This document shows, piece after piece, positions 36,113 to 48,825 of a stretch of DNA of 64,000 bases. Below the pieces are notes generated by a model that saw only the letters and a program-made list of their open reading frames with translations, did not search any database and was not told the DNA's origin. Source of the stretch: Synchiropus splendidus. Lineage: Eukaryota > Chordata > Actinopteri > Syngnathiformes > Callionymidae. The DNA lies in assembly GCF_027744825.2 (NCBI RefSeq), contig NC_071334.1:2690937-2754936 (forward strand), written 5' to 3'. A program made the position numbers and the translations under genes. How positions within the stretch are numbered: the stretch's first letter is position 1; every line of letters starts with the position of its first letter.

Positions 36113-36850
36113 TCAAATATTAAAATGAAAAATATTAAAATAAAAATGTTCAGGCCAGTGAGTCAGGAAGCGCTGTCCTAGGGGAAAGGGTCCTGAAGTA
36201 TGGGAGTGATCTGGTTGGCCTGGTTTCACCAGCGGTGGAGGGGGAGGAGGGTAGGCAACAGCGTTGTCAGCGTAGTAGATTGAACCAGCATGTTGTCGTT
36301 GATCAAGCTGAAGGTTCTGAATACTGTCATAGAGGTCAGTCTCAGCTGAGGGCCAGGGTGGAGGATCAGGCCAGTTCTCTTCCTCATCTTCATCTGTAGC
36401 ACTATAGGTTTGGCAACCAACGACGACAGGTCTTGGCTCCCGACATATGCGTGATGGAGCTCGACTAACAGCTTGACCAATGTCTGCTTTCAAGGAACAG
36501 GCCACCTGGAGGAGCTCTTTAATCTCGCACCGCGCCTCGTCCAGTGCTCTCATGCCGGACTGGAAAACTTGTTGTTGGTGCATAAGTCGAGGATTCTCCT
36601 CTAGGATGGCTCTCATCTCGGAGTAGTAGGGCTCCTGACTTGAGTAGGAAGGTGAAGGGTTATCGGGACAGTGCCAGTCGCTTCCCTGGAGATGACCTGG
36701 GGTTCGTCGGGGGGTCTCTGGTTGAGCCGCATTCCCTAAAAGTCCACTGTAGGGGGCGTGGTCTGAATAGCGGGCCTTGGTACACAATAAATCTTCTCTC
36801 ATAACTGATGATCCCTTCTGTCCACTGTGAGGGAGGCCTGCATACTCCAC
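36113..36850 (-). pseudogene. BEL gag N-terminal fragment
   Basis: A minus-strand frame of 245 codons between the 5' LTR/primer site and the captured exons. It is Pro/Glu/Gln-rich with no enzymatic motif, as expected for the variable N-terminal part of BEL gag. Further upstream at 36930-36890 a start MDSEGEINPVV runs into a TGA, so the beginning of gag is also broken. Confidence 0.65.
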
Positions 36851-36963
36851 CTCAAAGTCTAAAAGTCTGACAGGAGGACGTGTTCATCGCCGAGGTCGGA
36901 CGACAGGGTTGATCTCTCCTTCTGAGTCCATCTTGGACGCTGTATCCGGCTCGAAGGACCAAA

Positions 36964-37292
36964 TAAACAGGAGAGGTTGCACGGGTTCAATTAGGTGCTA
37001 CAGCGGTTCAAGATGGGGTATCGATTAGAATACCGGAGGAGGTCGAAGAGAGGAGGAGGATGGTCCTGATTCAGAGGTATTTATTTGCAGCACTCAGTAC
37101 AGCATCAATATTAGTTTCTGCTCAGTTACTCAAACGCTTGAGTGCTGCTGAACCAGGACCCGAAGCGACCACGACCGAACACTAGCTCCACACATCGGGA
37201 AAAGGAACGATGGGAAAAAGGAACGTGACGTAAAATGCAAATGAGCGAAAGGCTCTTAAAGTGACAGACTCATGGTGGGAGCCTTTTATACA
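36964..37292 (-). repeat. 5' LTR of the BEL element
   Basis: Complete 329-base LTR; boundaries are set by the ACTTG target duplication on the right and the primer-binding site on the left. Confidence 0.8.
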
Positions 37293-37649
37293 ACTTGCTT
37301 CCAGGAATCACCATTTACACAAACTCATGCAGCGAGGCGTCCGCTCGCAACATTCAATCATTAACATCTGAGAACTATTGATGGCCGTTAGTTTCTAGTA
37401 CAGAGATCCTAAACGATCCGAGCACAAACAAGGCTTTTCTATTGAGGGAGGCCGAGCGGCACACAGTCCTTTTGGAATTGTAAATGACCTCATTTCATGC
37501 AATACACACATCCATCCAGACAAATTAGCACATGAACATACCTTTCCATCAAGTCAACTGACCTGGATCACCATATATTTACACTGCACAAAGGCGGCCA
37601 TTTGCCACAGTCAAGCACAACTGAGCCTCACGAAAGACCAGACCTTTCA

Positions 37650-39740
37650 CCCAAACCAAGGTGTCTGTAGGGGCTGCGTCCAGCGATACGTGCACGTGTT
37701 CACGGATGCATCCCTGGGGGGGAGGCACGCTGGGGGAGGACTCTGGTCGGATTCCACGCCCCCCATAAACCAGTTGGAGTAGCTGGTGGTAGAGAGAGTG
37801 CTGGAGTCACGTCTGGAGGGCCATCACGTGATGGTCAGGTCAGACAACTCCACGACGGTTGCTTAAATCAACCGCCAGGGGGGAGTGAGAGCTCCCTCTT
37901 TGCACAGAGTGGCGGCTCGCATTCTTCTGTGGGCGTCCTCTCATGTCTTGTCTCTGAGAGCGCGTCACGTTCCAGGTGTGCTGAAGGTGGACAGAATGTC
38001 CAATGGAGGAGGCGTGTTGGCGGAAGAGTGGGGTCTCGCGCCACATGTGGCAGAGGCGGTCTGGGCTCACTTCGTGGTTCCGGTCGCGGACTTGTTTGCG
38101 TCAAGGATGAACTACAAAGCCCCTCTGTGGTTCTCCTTGAGGGCGTCGGACAACCCCACCCTCGGGGTGGATGCTCTGGCTCACGCAACATAGCCGCAGA
38201 GACTTCTGTATGTGTTTCCTCCGCTGAGATTGTTGATGCCGTTCCTTCTTCGTGTGAGGACGCAGAAGTTGACGGTGATCACGGTGGTCCCAGACAGTCC
38301 CGGCACCAGGTGGTTTCTGGACCTGATCAGCTTGGCGGCAGGTCCACCCTGGACGATTCCAGACTCTCACGGGGCTCAGGTGCAGGATCAGGGCCGGCTT
38401 CGGTCCCGTCCTGTCCTGGGTTGACCTCTCAAGGTCTGGTTGCTGAAAGGGTGAGACTGCTGGACACGGGGCTGTCGGATGCAGTCATCCATACGGTGCA
38501 GAGCGCCCATGCACCAGCTATTAACAAGCTTACACTTCCAAGTGGCGTGTGTTTGCTAGCTGGTGCGCAGCAAGACAGCTTTTGCCGTCTGCCTGCTCTG
38601 TGGCGGAGGTCTTGTCCTTCCTGCTGGAGCTGTTGCACAAGGGCCGTTAGGCGTCCACGCTCAACGTGTTTGTAGCTGCCATTTCGGCTGGGCACCAAGG
38701 CTTTGGTCGAGTCTCTGTGGGGAATCACCCGATCATTAAGAGATTTCTTCTTGGTGCTCGGCGCATTAGGCCACCGGTGAGGAGCCTTATGCAGGTGGTT
38801 TTGGAAGGGCTCTGTAGGGCTCAGTTCGAACCACTGGCAGCCGCTTCGTGGGATGTTCTGTCCTTGAAGACGGCTCTTCTTCTTGCCTTAGCTTCGGCTA
38901 AGAGAGTGGGCGATCTGACACCCTTGTCTGTGAGCCCACGGTGTATGTCTTTTGGTGAGGGTTTGACCTCTGTGACCCTTCATCTAAACCCGGCTTTTAG
39001 ACCGAAGGTCATCACGGCTTTGTATCGGTCTCAAGTCCTGATGTTGAGGGCCTTTTATTCCCCACCTCATCAGTCTGACCAGGAGGCTAGGATGCACCAG
39101 TTGTGCCCGGTGCGGGCCCTAGCTTGCTATGTGGATAGGACAAAAGACTTCCGTCTGACCGATAGTCTGCTTGTCTGCTATGGAGGGAACCTGAAAGGCC
39201 AAGCTGTCACGTCACAGCGTCTTGCCCACTGGGTTTGTATGGCCATTTCTGCTGCATACAAGGCTGAAGGCTCTGTGGGCCCAGAGGGCCGCAGGGCTCA
39301 TTCAACTAGGGCCATTTCCTCATCTGCTGTGCTTTTCGTAGATGCTTCCATGGAAGACATCTGTCAAGCTGCTTTTTGGTCATCTGCTTCGACCTTTGCT
39401 CAGAACTATCTGAGAGACATGACGGACACTTCAGTGGCTCACACTGTTTTGTCTGTCCAGAGATCTTCGACCATGGCTGGACCCTCTGGTTGTTGAACTG
39501 GTTCTTTCCCTCTCTGGTCTTCTGTTAGGCCATGCTGGGCATGAACTAATCCCTACGGCCTTCGCCGTGGTTTTTAACCAACAGTGAAGGCCGTTAGAGG
39601 GCGGAGCACATATGAAATAGAAATGATGGTTACTCACGTAACCCAGGTTCTATGAATATGTGCGTAGCCCTCTAAATGGCTGAACTGCAGGCCTGTTTCT
39701 GCTGAGTTCCAAAAGAAGCTGAGCGGCGGGAGCAGGGGAG
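37650..39740 (+). mobile_element. Decayed DIRS-type retrotransposon (RNase H and tyrosine recombinase)
   Basis: From about 37696 the plus strand reads VFTDASLGG, DNSTTVA, INRQGG and LRARHVPG, which are RNase H hallmarks of DIRS elements. It continues into WGLAPHV, VADLFASR, DALAHAT and FPPLRLL in the usual order. In-frame stops occur (for example after INQLE and TTVA), and a frameshift follows near 38540. The C-terminal frame 38666-39496 is a tyrosine recombinase. The reverse transcriptase is missing. The 3' end (39540-39740) carries complementary-looking words around acggccttcgcc/ggccgttagagg and a phrase atggttactcacgtaacc found at DIRS ends. Confidence 0.85.
38666..39496 (+). pseudogene. 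DIRS tyrosine recombinase (partial)
   Basis: The open frame of 276 codons begins at VFVAAISAGHQGFG. It continues through LLALASAKRVGDL (first catalytic Arg region), then CPVRALACYVDRT, SLLVCYGGNLKG, RAHSTRA (His-x-x-Arg box) and CQAAFWSSASTFAQNYLRD, as in DIRS-family recombinases. The tyrosine box region is present (NYLRD). The N-terminal SAM-like part lies upstream in a shifted frame, so the enzyme is not intact. Confidence 0.85.
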
Positions 39741-40187
39741 CCATGAGCCTCAGTTCACCTCATTGTCTGTGTATTCACTGTTTACTTGTTTATTGTAATT
39801 ATTCGCTAACAGAACTATCACTTGTCCGAGTCCTGAGTTAGGAATCATCTGCTCTTGGGTCCACCTTAGATTAGCAGTCATGACACTGTCTTATTCATGA
39901 AGGCATTTGGGTCCGACGCCACTCGAACTCTGACACTAAATCTACTGTTGTCTGCTATAACCCTATGATATTTCATTGACAAAAACAATCCAGATAACGA
40001 AACTGAGTTGAAGTAAGTTGAAAGAAAAACTAAATCAAATTCTGTTTTCAAAATTAGCACAGGTTGGATGCATATCAATACGGTTCCAAAACATGCCAGA
40101 TGTGGCTAGGTCTTAACATCTTCCCACTAACTTGCATAGCTAACAACTTTAGTATTCAAAGAAAGAAACTCATTGACATCAAGACTT
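39741..40187. other. Spacer between the DIRS element and copy C
   Basis: AT-rich, with no coding signal. Confidence 0.5.
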
Positions 40188-40193
40188 TTTATT
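40188..40193 (-). terminator. Possible polyadenylation signal of copy C
   Basis: AATAAA on the minus strand about 250 bases past the stop codon of copy C. This is a motif-only assignment. Confidence 0.35.
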
Positions 40194-40443
40194 GTGTGCT
40201 GTTAACAGCGGAAAAAAAACATGTCAATTTTCTTCATGGTGTTGAACACAATTTATCAGCAACTGATTATTTTGTAAAGAACTCTCCAGAGATGGAAAGG
40301 ACAAAAAAGACAAGGCCAATTAATTTCATAGGTATTTCGAGTTTTAAAAATAAAACCCAAACAATTCAGTAATTTACTGAGGTAATTACTTCATCTGAGA
40401 TTGTCACAATAAGAACTAAGTAGTTCAGAGATTTGCCAGGGAA

Positions 40444-43400
40444 CTAATGGTCTTCTTCACTGATGTTGAAGGCCTCTCTCAGGCCCTTCAGAGCTTTTTC
40501 CTTTGTGATTTCTTTCCAGAGTTCTGGAATGTTGGCTGGTTTGGCGTCGAACTCTTGAGCCAGTTGTTGGTTGTATTTGACAAGAAGATGCTTCCAATAG
40601 TCAGATGCTTGTATGCTGGCATCTGGTGGGATGTGCCAGTCTGGATAATACTCTGCATATTGTGTGAAAGGAACAATCTCTTGTTTGGTCTCTTCTGCGC
40701 TAAATTTAAGGTCAGTCGTCATGTCTGTGCAGAGGGCTTCCACTAATATTTGACTCTCTTTGTCACGGTATCTTCCAAAAGCTTGAGGTCGATGGATGGA
40801 AGCATGGTGCTTCTCATGATCTTTACCTCCTTCCTCACAGGGAACTTTACAAAACGGACATTGGTGGCCACAACCAAAGACCCTCTTGAACAGCTCATCT
40901 TCTGGTTTGACAGGAAGTTGGTTCAGAGTTTCTGTGACGTCCTCAGGTTTTAAGAAATCAGTGTGGAAGGATTCTGTCATCTCACTAAGGGACTCTAAAA
41001 CCATCTTTCCAAACTGATGACTTGTGCTTTTGATCTGGAACAAGCTTCGTCTGACAGCCTCCTCAGATATTGAGACGTCTTTGATCAGACTCCTGCGGAT
41101 CCCATCAACAAGCTCTGTGATGTTTTCATTGTCATCTGGTGAGTTTCTCACTGCCTCTTCTATCACTCTTCTGATCTTCTCAACAATTACTTTCAGGTTG
41201 TTTCTCCTGAGTTTAAGAAGAGTCTGATTCTCTTGCAGCTTCTGTGAAACATGCTGACGTATCCAATCCTTGACAAACCTTTCATATTCACCACAGTACT
41301 TGACCAAAGCCTTGAAGTCATCCTGCAGGAGCAACTCTTTCAGGATGCTGTACTGGAAGAAGGAGCGAGAGCTGAACACTGCGGAGTGTGAACTCGTCAG
41401 AACCTCATCCACAATGGTGATTCCCAGTGACCTGTTGATGTAATCCTCCACAGCTGGTTTGATACAAAGGGTGACAAAGTACTCTGCTTTGCGCTGGCAG
41501 TCGTCCCTCTCTCTGTACAAGTCCAGGAAGTCCTGAAACCACTGCTCCTTCTGCTTTTCCAGCTGCAGTCTTGGATCAGTATCTGACAAGAATCTCTTGT
41601 GCATCTGTTGGAACTTCCTCGCAGCGATTCCACAAATATGAAGTTTCAGCTCAAATCCAAACTGTTTGTTTGTCTTGTGACGATTGTAACTCTCTTCAAG
41701 AGATTGATCAACTTCCTGCAGCAGCTCTCTCATGAATGAATCACTGTAGTCCTGATTTGTTTGGAATTTATCAGCAATGAACTTTTCTGAATGCTCAATC
41801 ACCTTATTTGTAAACACCTGGGGCTCATCACTCCACGGTTGTTGACCTTTCTTGAAGTTTGAGTCAATGTGTTCATTTCTGACCTGGAACTGGCCTCGAC
41901 CATGTTGACTCAGATCTACAACGCGAGAGAATAATTCATTCACATTCTGACGGCAAAGATTTCATTCAGATCAAATGTTTCTTTCCTTCTGTTGAGGCAC
42001 ATTTTCAGTGGCTGAAGTCCACATTTTATCAAACTCAGTCCTCAGTTCTTCATCAGACAACGTGTGGTCTCGAACGTTCGACAGAAGCTTCATCACCTCC
42101 TGCTCCATCATCTTCCTGGATTCACCCTCAATTTTTTGAACTTTTATGGATGCCTTCTTCCGCTCCAGTGCAGAGTCTAGGTTTGTGTTGACTTCAGACT
42201 TGATCTCAATTGAAAGACTTGTGATGCTGTTTGAGAAGTCAGACTTGTATTTTTCAATCAGTTTCACATGTCGGTCTTTTCTTTTGTAGTAGCCATTTAG
42301 CTTCTCTCTCATCTTGGTCTCTTGTGATTTAATGCTGTCGATGAGCTCTGATTTCTTTGACCTCACTAAAGCAGACAAGTCTGAGTCATGATCAGCATTT
42401 TGGATTTCTAACTCTGCCTCTCCACTCTGGGAGAGAATCTCTTTCCTGAACTCCCATTCCCACTGGCTGAACTCTTTAGACAGGTCGTCATAGGCCTGAG
42501 CCACCAGGATGTTTCTGAAGCTGAAGATGAAGTCTTCATATTTCACTGCTCTCCACAGACTTGTGATCCATTCAATGAACTCTGGAATTGTTGAGAGTTC
42601 TCTGTCCTGGTTGTGTTTAACACTCTCCAGAAGCTTGTTCTTGAAATCTGCCACAGCTTCACTGTAACCTGTGTTGACAGGTGCCATTGGTGGGGTTCCA
42701 TGCCAGAGTCCTGGGATGTACCAGTTGTTGGTGTCCACGTTGTAATCCAGCACATCAGTGAAGGACTGAACAGCAGGCTTCTTCTCCATTTCAGCAGCAA
42801 GCTGAGTCATTTCATTCAGGTGGTCCAACAAACGGTTTCTTCCTGCTGTGTTCTTTCCATGAGCTGCAACACCTGCTACATTCTGGTGCACAAAATGACA
42901 AATGGGCTTTTTACGAATTTCTTTCATCCTCAAAGAGGCGTGAATGAAAATCTGAAGAACAAGTTTCATCTCAGTAGCGTTCTCCATGGCAAGGTTGATG
43001 ATGGTGATGTCACTCAGGCCGATGACAAAGGTTGCCAGTTGGTTGTCGTGCTCATAACTGTCATCAAGCTGAGCTAACTCAGGAGATTTCAGACCCTCTG
43101 TGTCGATAAGAAGGATGAAGTCAAAGCCACATTGCATGTCCTCTCCAACCTTCAGAAAGAGCATGTAGGCTCCTCTTGTGCAGCGCCCACTGCTGACAGG
43201 AAATCTAACTCCAAACATGGTGTTCAGAAGTGTGGACTTTCCGCTGCTTTGAACTCCCAACACAGTCAGCACCAACAGTCGGCTTCTCCCTCCAACCTTC
43301 TGGTGCAGCTCCATCAGCACATGTGAGATCCATCTCTGAGGGATGTTGGAGGCTTCTCCATCCAGGAGCTCTAATGGATAACCATCCAGCAGCAGGTCTG

Positions 43401-45026
43401 CAGCCAGACCTGGAAGCTTCTCAAGGTTTTGGAGAGGCGAGGAAAACTCAAAAATCAGCCCCATTTCTCTCATGTAATGCTCCAGTCCCAATGAACTGTC
43501 AACTAACTTCTGATCCAACTCTGCAACAACTGCTGCATCTTTTCTTTTGCGTTGCTCTTTGAACTGTTTCCGTAGCTCAGTTAACACGTGTTGTGAATGA
43601 GTGTTGAACAAGAACTGCATCCATCTCAGAAAACAGTCTCTTTGTTCTTTATCACTGGATAATAATGTTTCAATGAACATGGTGACTCCTCTGGAGAGCT
43701 TTTTTCTTGCTTGTGCTTCCTGAAGCTTCTGTTTTTCTGCTCTGATCTCACATTTACGATGTTCAATTCCAACATCAGCTGTAACTTTGATGCGACATTC
43801 CTCTCTTTCTAATCGAGCGAGTGATTTCCACTCTTTTCCTTGCAGAGGAAGTTGTTGGTTCTTGAACTCTGGAATACTTCTAGCATCACCAAAGATCTTC
43901 TTTGCTGTCTCTTTTTGGTCAATAGTTTGTTTTTCATCCACACACAGACCCAAGTTAACAGCAGTGTCACACATGTTCTCAACACTGATGTGGTTTAAAT
44001 CAGTTACCAAAGTCTTGATGGTTTCACAGAGTTTCTTTGAAATCCTAGATACATTTGAATCTTTCATGATGACTTTGTTTTTTGGCAGCTTCAGTTCTTC
44101 AAGTATTTTATTGATTGATTTTTTGTTTTCACGACTGTTCACGACAAGGAATATTTTAGATTTTAGATATTCCACTGATCTGAGAGTTAGGTTTTCAGCC
44201 TCTTCCACTCTGTCCAGGAAAACAAACACAGCAGTGGACACCTCCATGAGGAAAGTGAATTGTGTTTGGGACTCTGAGATGTCTCCTCGCAGGTTTGCAA
44301 ATGCAACTGGATTGGAGAAAACATCAAGATTTTCTCTTCCACTGGGGAGAAACCAACCAACCTCAACCAGACCAGCAGATATTTTCCTCTCCACTTCTCC
44401 TCCCTCCATCTCTCTGTGGATGAACATGTTGTGACTCTGCTGGCCACGACTCAGGACTTGATTTAAAATCTGAGATTTGGATAAGGAGCAGTTTTTCAGC
44501 CTCACAAAGGAAATGAGAGGAATTCCTTCCTGGACGATGTAGTTCTCCTTGAACCCTCTCGACTCTGACAAACCATGTGGCTGCCACTCTTTTATGATTC
44601 CTCTCAGAGCCCAAAGCATGAGTGTGCACTGGCTGTTCTCAGTGGGTGGTAACAAGAGAGGAAGAGGAAACTGACACATTGACATTTTGAGGGCCATTTC
44701 CTGCTGCAAACAGCTGTCAGCACAGAGGAACAGAGCAACTATGAGGTCCAGAGGATGAACACCATCATCAGCAGTGACCTCATCTTCATCATCTTCATCT
44801 ACATCATTGTATATATCTTCCTCTGCGTTGTTCATCAATGTCATAAAGCTTCTGCACTCAACATTGAGTTTGAATAGCTTTGTGAGAAAGTGGAATGGAA
44901 TTTGGTTCAGAGCCAAAGCTTCATTGTCATGACTGCTGGTCTTCTTGATTTCCAGGAGAGACTGGAGTCTAAGCTTGTTGGGATAGTATTGATCCAGTGC
45001 AAGTTTGGAAATGACGTTCAGCAGAA
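40444..45026 (-). pseudogene. Copy C: GVIN/VLIG-like GTPase, full-length exon with two adjacent nonsense codons
   Basis: The exon (about 1527 codons) opens after TTTTACAG with an LALDQYYPNKLRL motif. It contains the P-loop GVQSSGKST (43231-43257), DTEGL (43090-43104) and HQNVAG, then a long helical region, and ends with CGHQCPFCKVPCEEGG and a TAG at 40444-40446. The frame is open from 45026 to a TGA at 41971-41973. A second TGA is at 41962-41964, and the same frame then continues open to the end. Copy B has 18 more bases here and no stop, so a small rearrangement made the stops. A protein ending at 41971 would keep the GTPase domain (over 1000 residues). It is either a recent pseudogene or a C-terminally truncated product. 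Confidence 0.85.
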
Positions 45027-46394
45027 CTGTAAAAAAAAAATCTGTTAGATATTAAGTCAAACAAATGGTAGATTCTCATATGTCAAAGGAGAACACATTC
45101 TAACATCAGTGACCACACAATCGTCCATTCGTTCATTTGTCTGAATTTGTTTTTTTTGCAGAAACATGGGCCACTGGACTACATACAATCACCTGAATGA
45201 TTTGCTGCTTCTTACTCACTAAATTACTATGATGAACAAGTGGAATCAGGAGACTGAACAGATGAGTCAAAGCCATGGATATCTTTTTATTTTATTTTTT
45301 TACATTGGTAAGGTAAATATCGATTGAGCTAATATAATGATGAGAAGAAAGTGAGCCAGGTTATGTGTCTAGCAAATTACTAGTTATTTTTTGTGCAGAT
45401 GCTTCATGAGTCGATGGTCTTGGGTTGTTGAAAATCCAAATTCTAGGAATTGAGGTTGGTGGTATTAATGTTCTTTTGGCAAGGCTAAATGTCTTTGCAA
45501 TTAATGTGAACTCAAGAACCAGTGGAGTGTGTCAAGTCTTGTGTGGAGTATTGACATGGTGAAAAAATTCCCAATCTCGACTTTGTTTTTTATTTTCGTC
45601 TTCAGGTCCAGCTCCTCTTCATGATGGTCTGTCCTGTCATGTGTGCAAAAACTCTTCAATTTACGCTTGTCTCCGAGTCTTCTGTCGACCAGTACTCATT
45701 GCACCTGGGTCCAACTTCAAGCATCCATGACATGTCCTTCATCATGATGTTGCTTTGTTGTGAAGTTTGTGGTTTACAGAGGAAGTTTAGAGAGCTATCA
45801 CAGTGGGCTTCATTCTGCCTCCAGCACAGCTCTGAACCACCCACTTCCTTATTAGATCGAGACAAAGCTGTGTCTATCTGCTTAGATCAGATATGTGATG
45901 CTTGATTCAAGTTAGTTCAACCTTTATAACGGCTTCCCTCCACTGGCTTCCTGTCCGCGTAGACAGTGTCCAAGCAAGTACAAACATTCTTCACTGTTCT
46001 TTTAATCAACAATATGTGAACATTGTTGAAAAAATGCTATATAAATTATGCTTTATTATTGATCTCAATTAACATGTTTTGTGTGTGCGCATGATCAACC
46101 CACATTCAAATAGGTCAAATATATGGTCAAATATCATTTTAAAAGACACTCAAATCACTTGATTACTTTTACTTTGAGTGGTTGTAAAGTGGCTTTGTAT
46201 CCATCCACCTTGAATGCAAAGTATGTCAACATACAAATCCAACTACCTGATTCATTGATAAGCTGAAGAGTTGCATATTGACTGCACTTTTTTTTTTTTT
46301 ATAGACAACCGGAATTATTTTCAGTTCAATCCACATATGTGGAAACTACCTCCATCTGAGCGTCGTAGAATTAACATGTAAACAATCAACACTT
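45027..46394. other. Sequence upstream of the copy C exon (probable intron)
   Basis: No coding signal recognised. A plus-strand open frame (45621-45905, 94 codons) has no family motif. Confidence 0.4.
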
Positions 46395-47333
46395 AACCCC
46401 AGAATTATTCATATCCCTGTTCACCTTTGATTTGACATAATATATGTGGGCAGGTATGGAACAGTCATGTTATGTGAGGTAACACTATACAAAGAGTTAA
46501 ATTAAACTTCAACAACAAAGCCACAATGTCCAAAATTATTAATACCCCAGTGACACTAAGACCGATAGCCACAGGATATTCAAACAAACCGTCGTCTCTG
46601 AGTTTGCATTTTGTTCTTTAACCAGTTTACGGACTATAAAAGTTGACTTGCTTCTCACATTTCAGTCATTTTCAAGTCAACACAAGACTTGCCTTGTCAA
46701 AGACCAAAGAGCTTAGTGAGGAGATGAGAACATGTATTGTAAAAGTTAAAAAGGAAGAAAAGGGCACAATAAACTGCCAAACAATTTTAGGTGCAAGTAG
46801 CAACGGTACAAAGCATCATCTGAAAGGACCAAAAATTTCACACCATCAAAGATTTAGTGTCAATAGTGTCACCTCAGCTTGCCATAAAGATCAAGCGTGT
46901 TGAAAACAATCCAAGGACTACTAAGGCTGTTCTGAAGGAACTGAGTTCGAGTGGTGTGACTCTATCAAGGCACTCCAGTGGACACTGCACCAAAATGGAC
47001 TCTATGGACATTAACCAAGAAAGACCCCCCTGCTTCAACTAAAGCATGTAAAAGCGCCGTCTGACCTTTGCAAAGATACGCTTCTTTTTGTGGTCAGATG
47101 AAACAAAAATGGAGCTTTTTGGATATAGACATGTGCCACATAGATGTGTGCCAAAGGTGGAAATGGTTCCAGGACAATGATGTTAATGTTGTGAAGTGAC
47201 AGGGGTGACCGCATGGAAACCTTCCAACCTCAAAGATATGAAAACATTTGCAAAGAGGGAATGCTCCAAAATTCCTGCTGATACTTGCAAAAAGCTTGGG
47301 AGCAATATTCTAAACAACGTTTGGAGGGCTCTG

Positions 47334-47408
<75 letters not shown>

Positions 47409-47450
47409 TGCCACTGAGCAATGAGACTGGTTATGAGTAATTTTGGACAG
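46395..47450 (+). mobile_element. Degraded Tc1-like DNA transposon
   Basis: The plus strand shows a Tc1-type transposase in broken frames: KTKELSEEMRTCIV near 46690, then NNPRTTKAVLKELSSSG and VTLSRHSSGHCTKM around 46900-47000. Next come LTFAKIRFFLWSDETKMELF near 47060-47120 and VWRALI at 47320. Both ends have related inverted words (tgtccaaaattatta near 46530 and taattttggacagtg near 47440). A (TA)n tract has expanded inside the C-terminal coding part. Confidence 0.75.
47335..47404. repeat. (TA)n microsatellite
   Basis: About 35 TA units, located inside the Tc1-like element. Confidence 0.97.
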
Positions 47451-47838
47451 TGTGATTTTTTTCTTGAATCTTCTTGAAGATGTTAATTTACACTTTCTAC
47501 CTTAAATAAATTGGTTATGGCTTCAGTCTTTCTTGTGAGTCCTATTTATGTAAAATCTGAAGTGATATACTGAGGTGCAACTGAAAAAGGGATCCTTTGT
47601 TTTTGACAAGAGTATGAATTATTGTATATTTGTGTATATTTGGTATTGACGGTGGTTAAAATAGCTGGTATTGTTGTTGCTGTATGATGGTATAGATTGG
47701 CTGACCATTTTTGGTGTAACATGTGTAACTGTGCAATCTCTAATTTTTTTTCACCACCATTACAAAAAGAAATACACTGAAACATCACATTGCATAATTT
47801 TTTTTTTAGTATGATCGGATGATATTGAAGAAGTGTAC

Positions 47839-47898
47839 CATCATCTTTAGTTTTCGATGCCATGTCCCCTTCCTCTGCGTTGTTCAAACCATTAGGAC
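47839..47898 (-). CDS. Candidate upstream coding exon of copy C
   Basis: On the minus strand TTGATTTCAG (acceptor) is followed by an open stretch ending in GDMASKTKDD plus one base and a GTACAC donor. The phase (one spare base) matches the two-base start of the copy C giant exon. If translation starts at the ATG at 47863-47861, the peptide is MASKTKDD. The upstream words LNNAEE resemble the MNNAEED stretch inside copy C. Alternatively this is a chance arrangement. The intron would be about 2.8 kb and contain the Tc1-like element. Confidence 0.35.
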
Positions 47899-48695
47899 CT
47901 GAAATCAACAATGAAGATCAGTTAGTTTTTTGACGCCCACGATTGAAATGGACAAAGTTATACCAATGGCCTTCCTGAGAAATCAACTCTGAAAGTCATC
48001 TCTGTTCTTGAGCATGAGTCTGTGACAGCGTCTGACAGCGTTTTGAAAGACAGTGTTGCAGACACCGAGATTCTCTCCTTTTCCTCCCAAGAGTGATTCG
48101 AACAATGGCCAGAATGTCTTGACAACCCACTATTTTCATTTAATGTTGCCTATCTAAGGAGATACTGGAGTCTGAACCCGCTCACAGCAAGATGATGGAA
48201 CAGTGCCAGAATTTTTTTTTTTTTTTTTTAACAGAAGATCAGGTAAATTCATGGCTAATAGAATCAATGCCTAGTTGTGTTCATAGCTGTGTCCATTATT
48301 TGTAATTTACATCGTTTGCTGTGAGTTTAACCAAATTGTTGGAAATAATCTCAAAAAAAGGCGTTTTCGAAACAAATGATCGGCACAGTTTTTGCCTATT
48401 TGAGCTCTTCCAGTCCAAAACAGGGAAGGTTGGGCAGCCGTTGTCAGACATTTCTACACAGACCAAGGTTTGTTCAGTGAGTCTTGACAATGAATGAGTT
48501 TTTCATATGTTACAATGTCGAATAGGAGAGAAAAAAATACATTAGCCAATTTTGTCTTTTAAATTGGAATTACTTTGTTCAAATTAGATATTTGTTCTCA
48601 GAATAAATTATTGGCCTGCTTTAACTTTAATTGGCCAAATTCATTGGCCTGTTTGAAGGGGACATAATGTAAGCATTTAATTCATCATTTTTATT
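47899..48695. other. No gene recognised
   Basis: AT-rich with a poly-T run at 48212-48229. Only short open frames without motifs. Confidence 0.4.
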
Positions 48696-48825
48696 TTCTG
48701 TTCTTGGCTTTGGAGGCAACACCTGTTCGAATCAGAATCAGAATCAGAATTTAATTTATTGCCATGGTCAGTGGGGAGCCCACCAACTAGGAAAGTGCTT
48801 TGGAATAAAGTGCACTCCTCTGAGG
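48696..48825 (-). mobile_element. 5'-truncated LINE 3' tail
   Basis: GAATCAGAATCAGAATCAGA followed by atttatttattgccatggtc-like text, then agtggggagcccaccaacta and ggaaagtgcttt, matches the tail at 55500-55570 of the larger LINE fragment. Only the 3' end is present. Confidence 0.65.

Larger units (their letters stand above)
33890..37297 (-). mobile_element. Internally deleted BEL/Pao LTR retrotransposon with 5-bp target duplications
   Basis: The element lies on the minus strand and is flanked by ACTTG (33890-33894 and 37293-37297). The complete 5' LTR is 36964-37292, starting TGTATAAAAGG and ending CCTGTTTA on the minus strand. It is followed directly by a BEL-type primer-binding site (TTTGGTCCTTCGAGCCGG). 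Only the 3' part of the other LTR remains (33895-34080). Gag, protease and the first part of the reverse transcriptase are present; the rest of pol is deleted. An unrelated plus-strand two-exon segment sits inside gag. Confidence 0.85.

Noticed and set aside
37929..38675. 248-codon plus-strand frame in the DIRS element
   Set aside because: Most of it is an out-of-frame shadow; the RNase H and following motifs are in another frame. Only its last third may correspond to the recombinase N-terminus.
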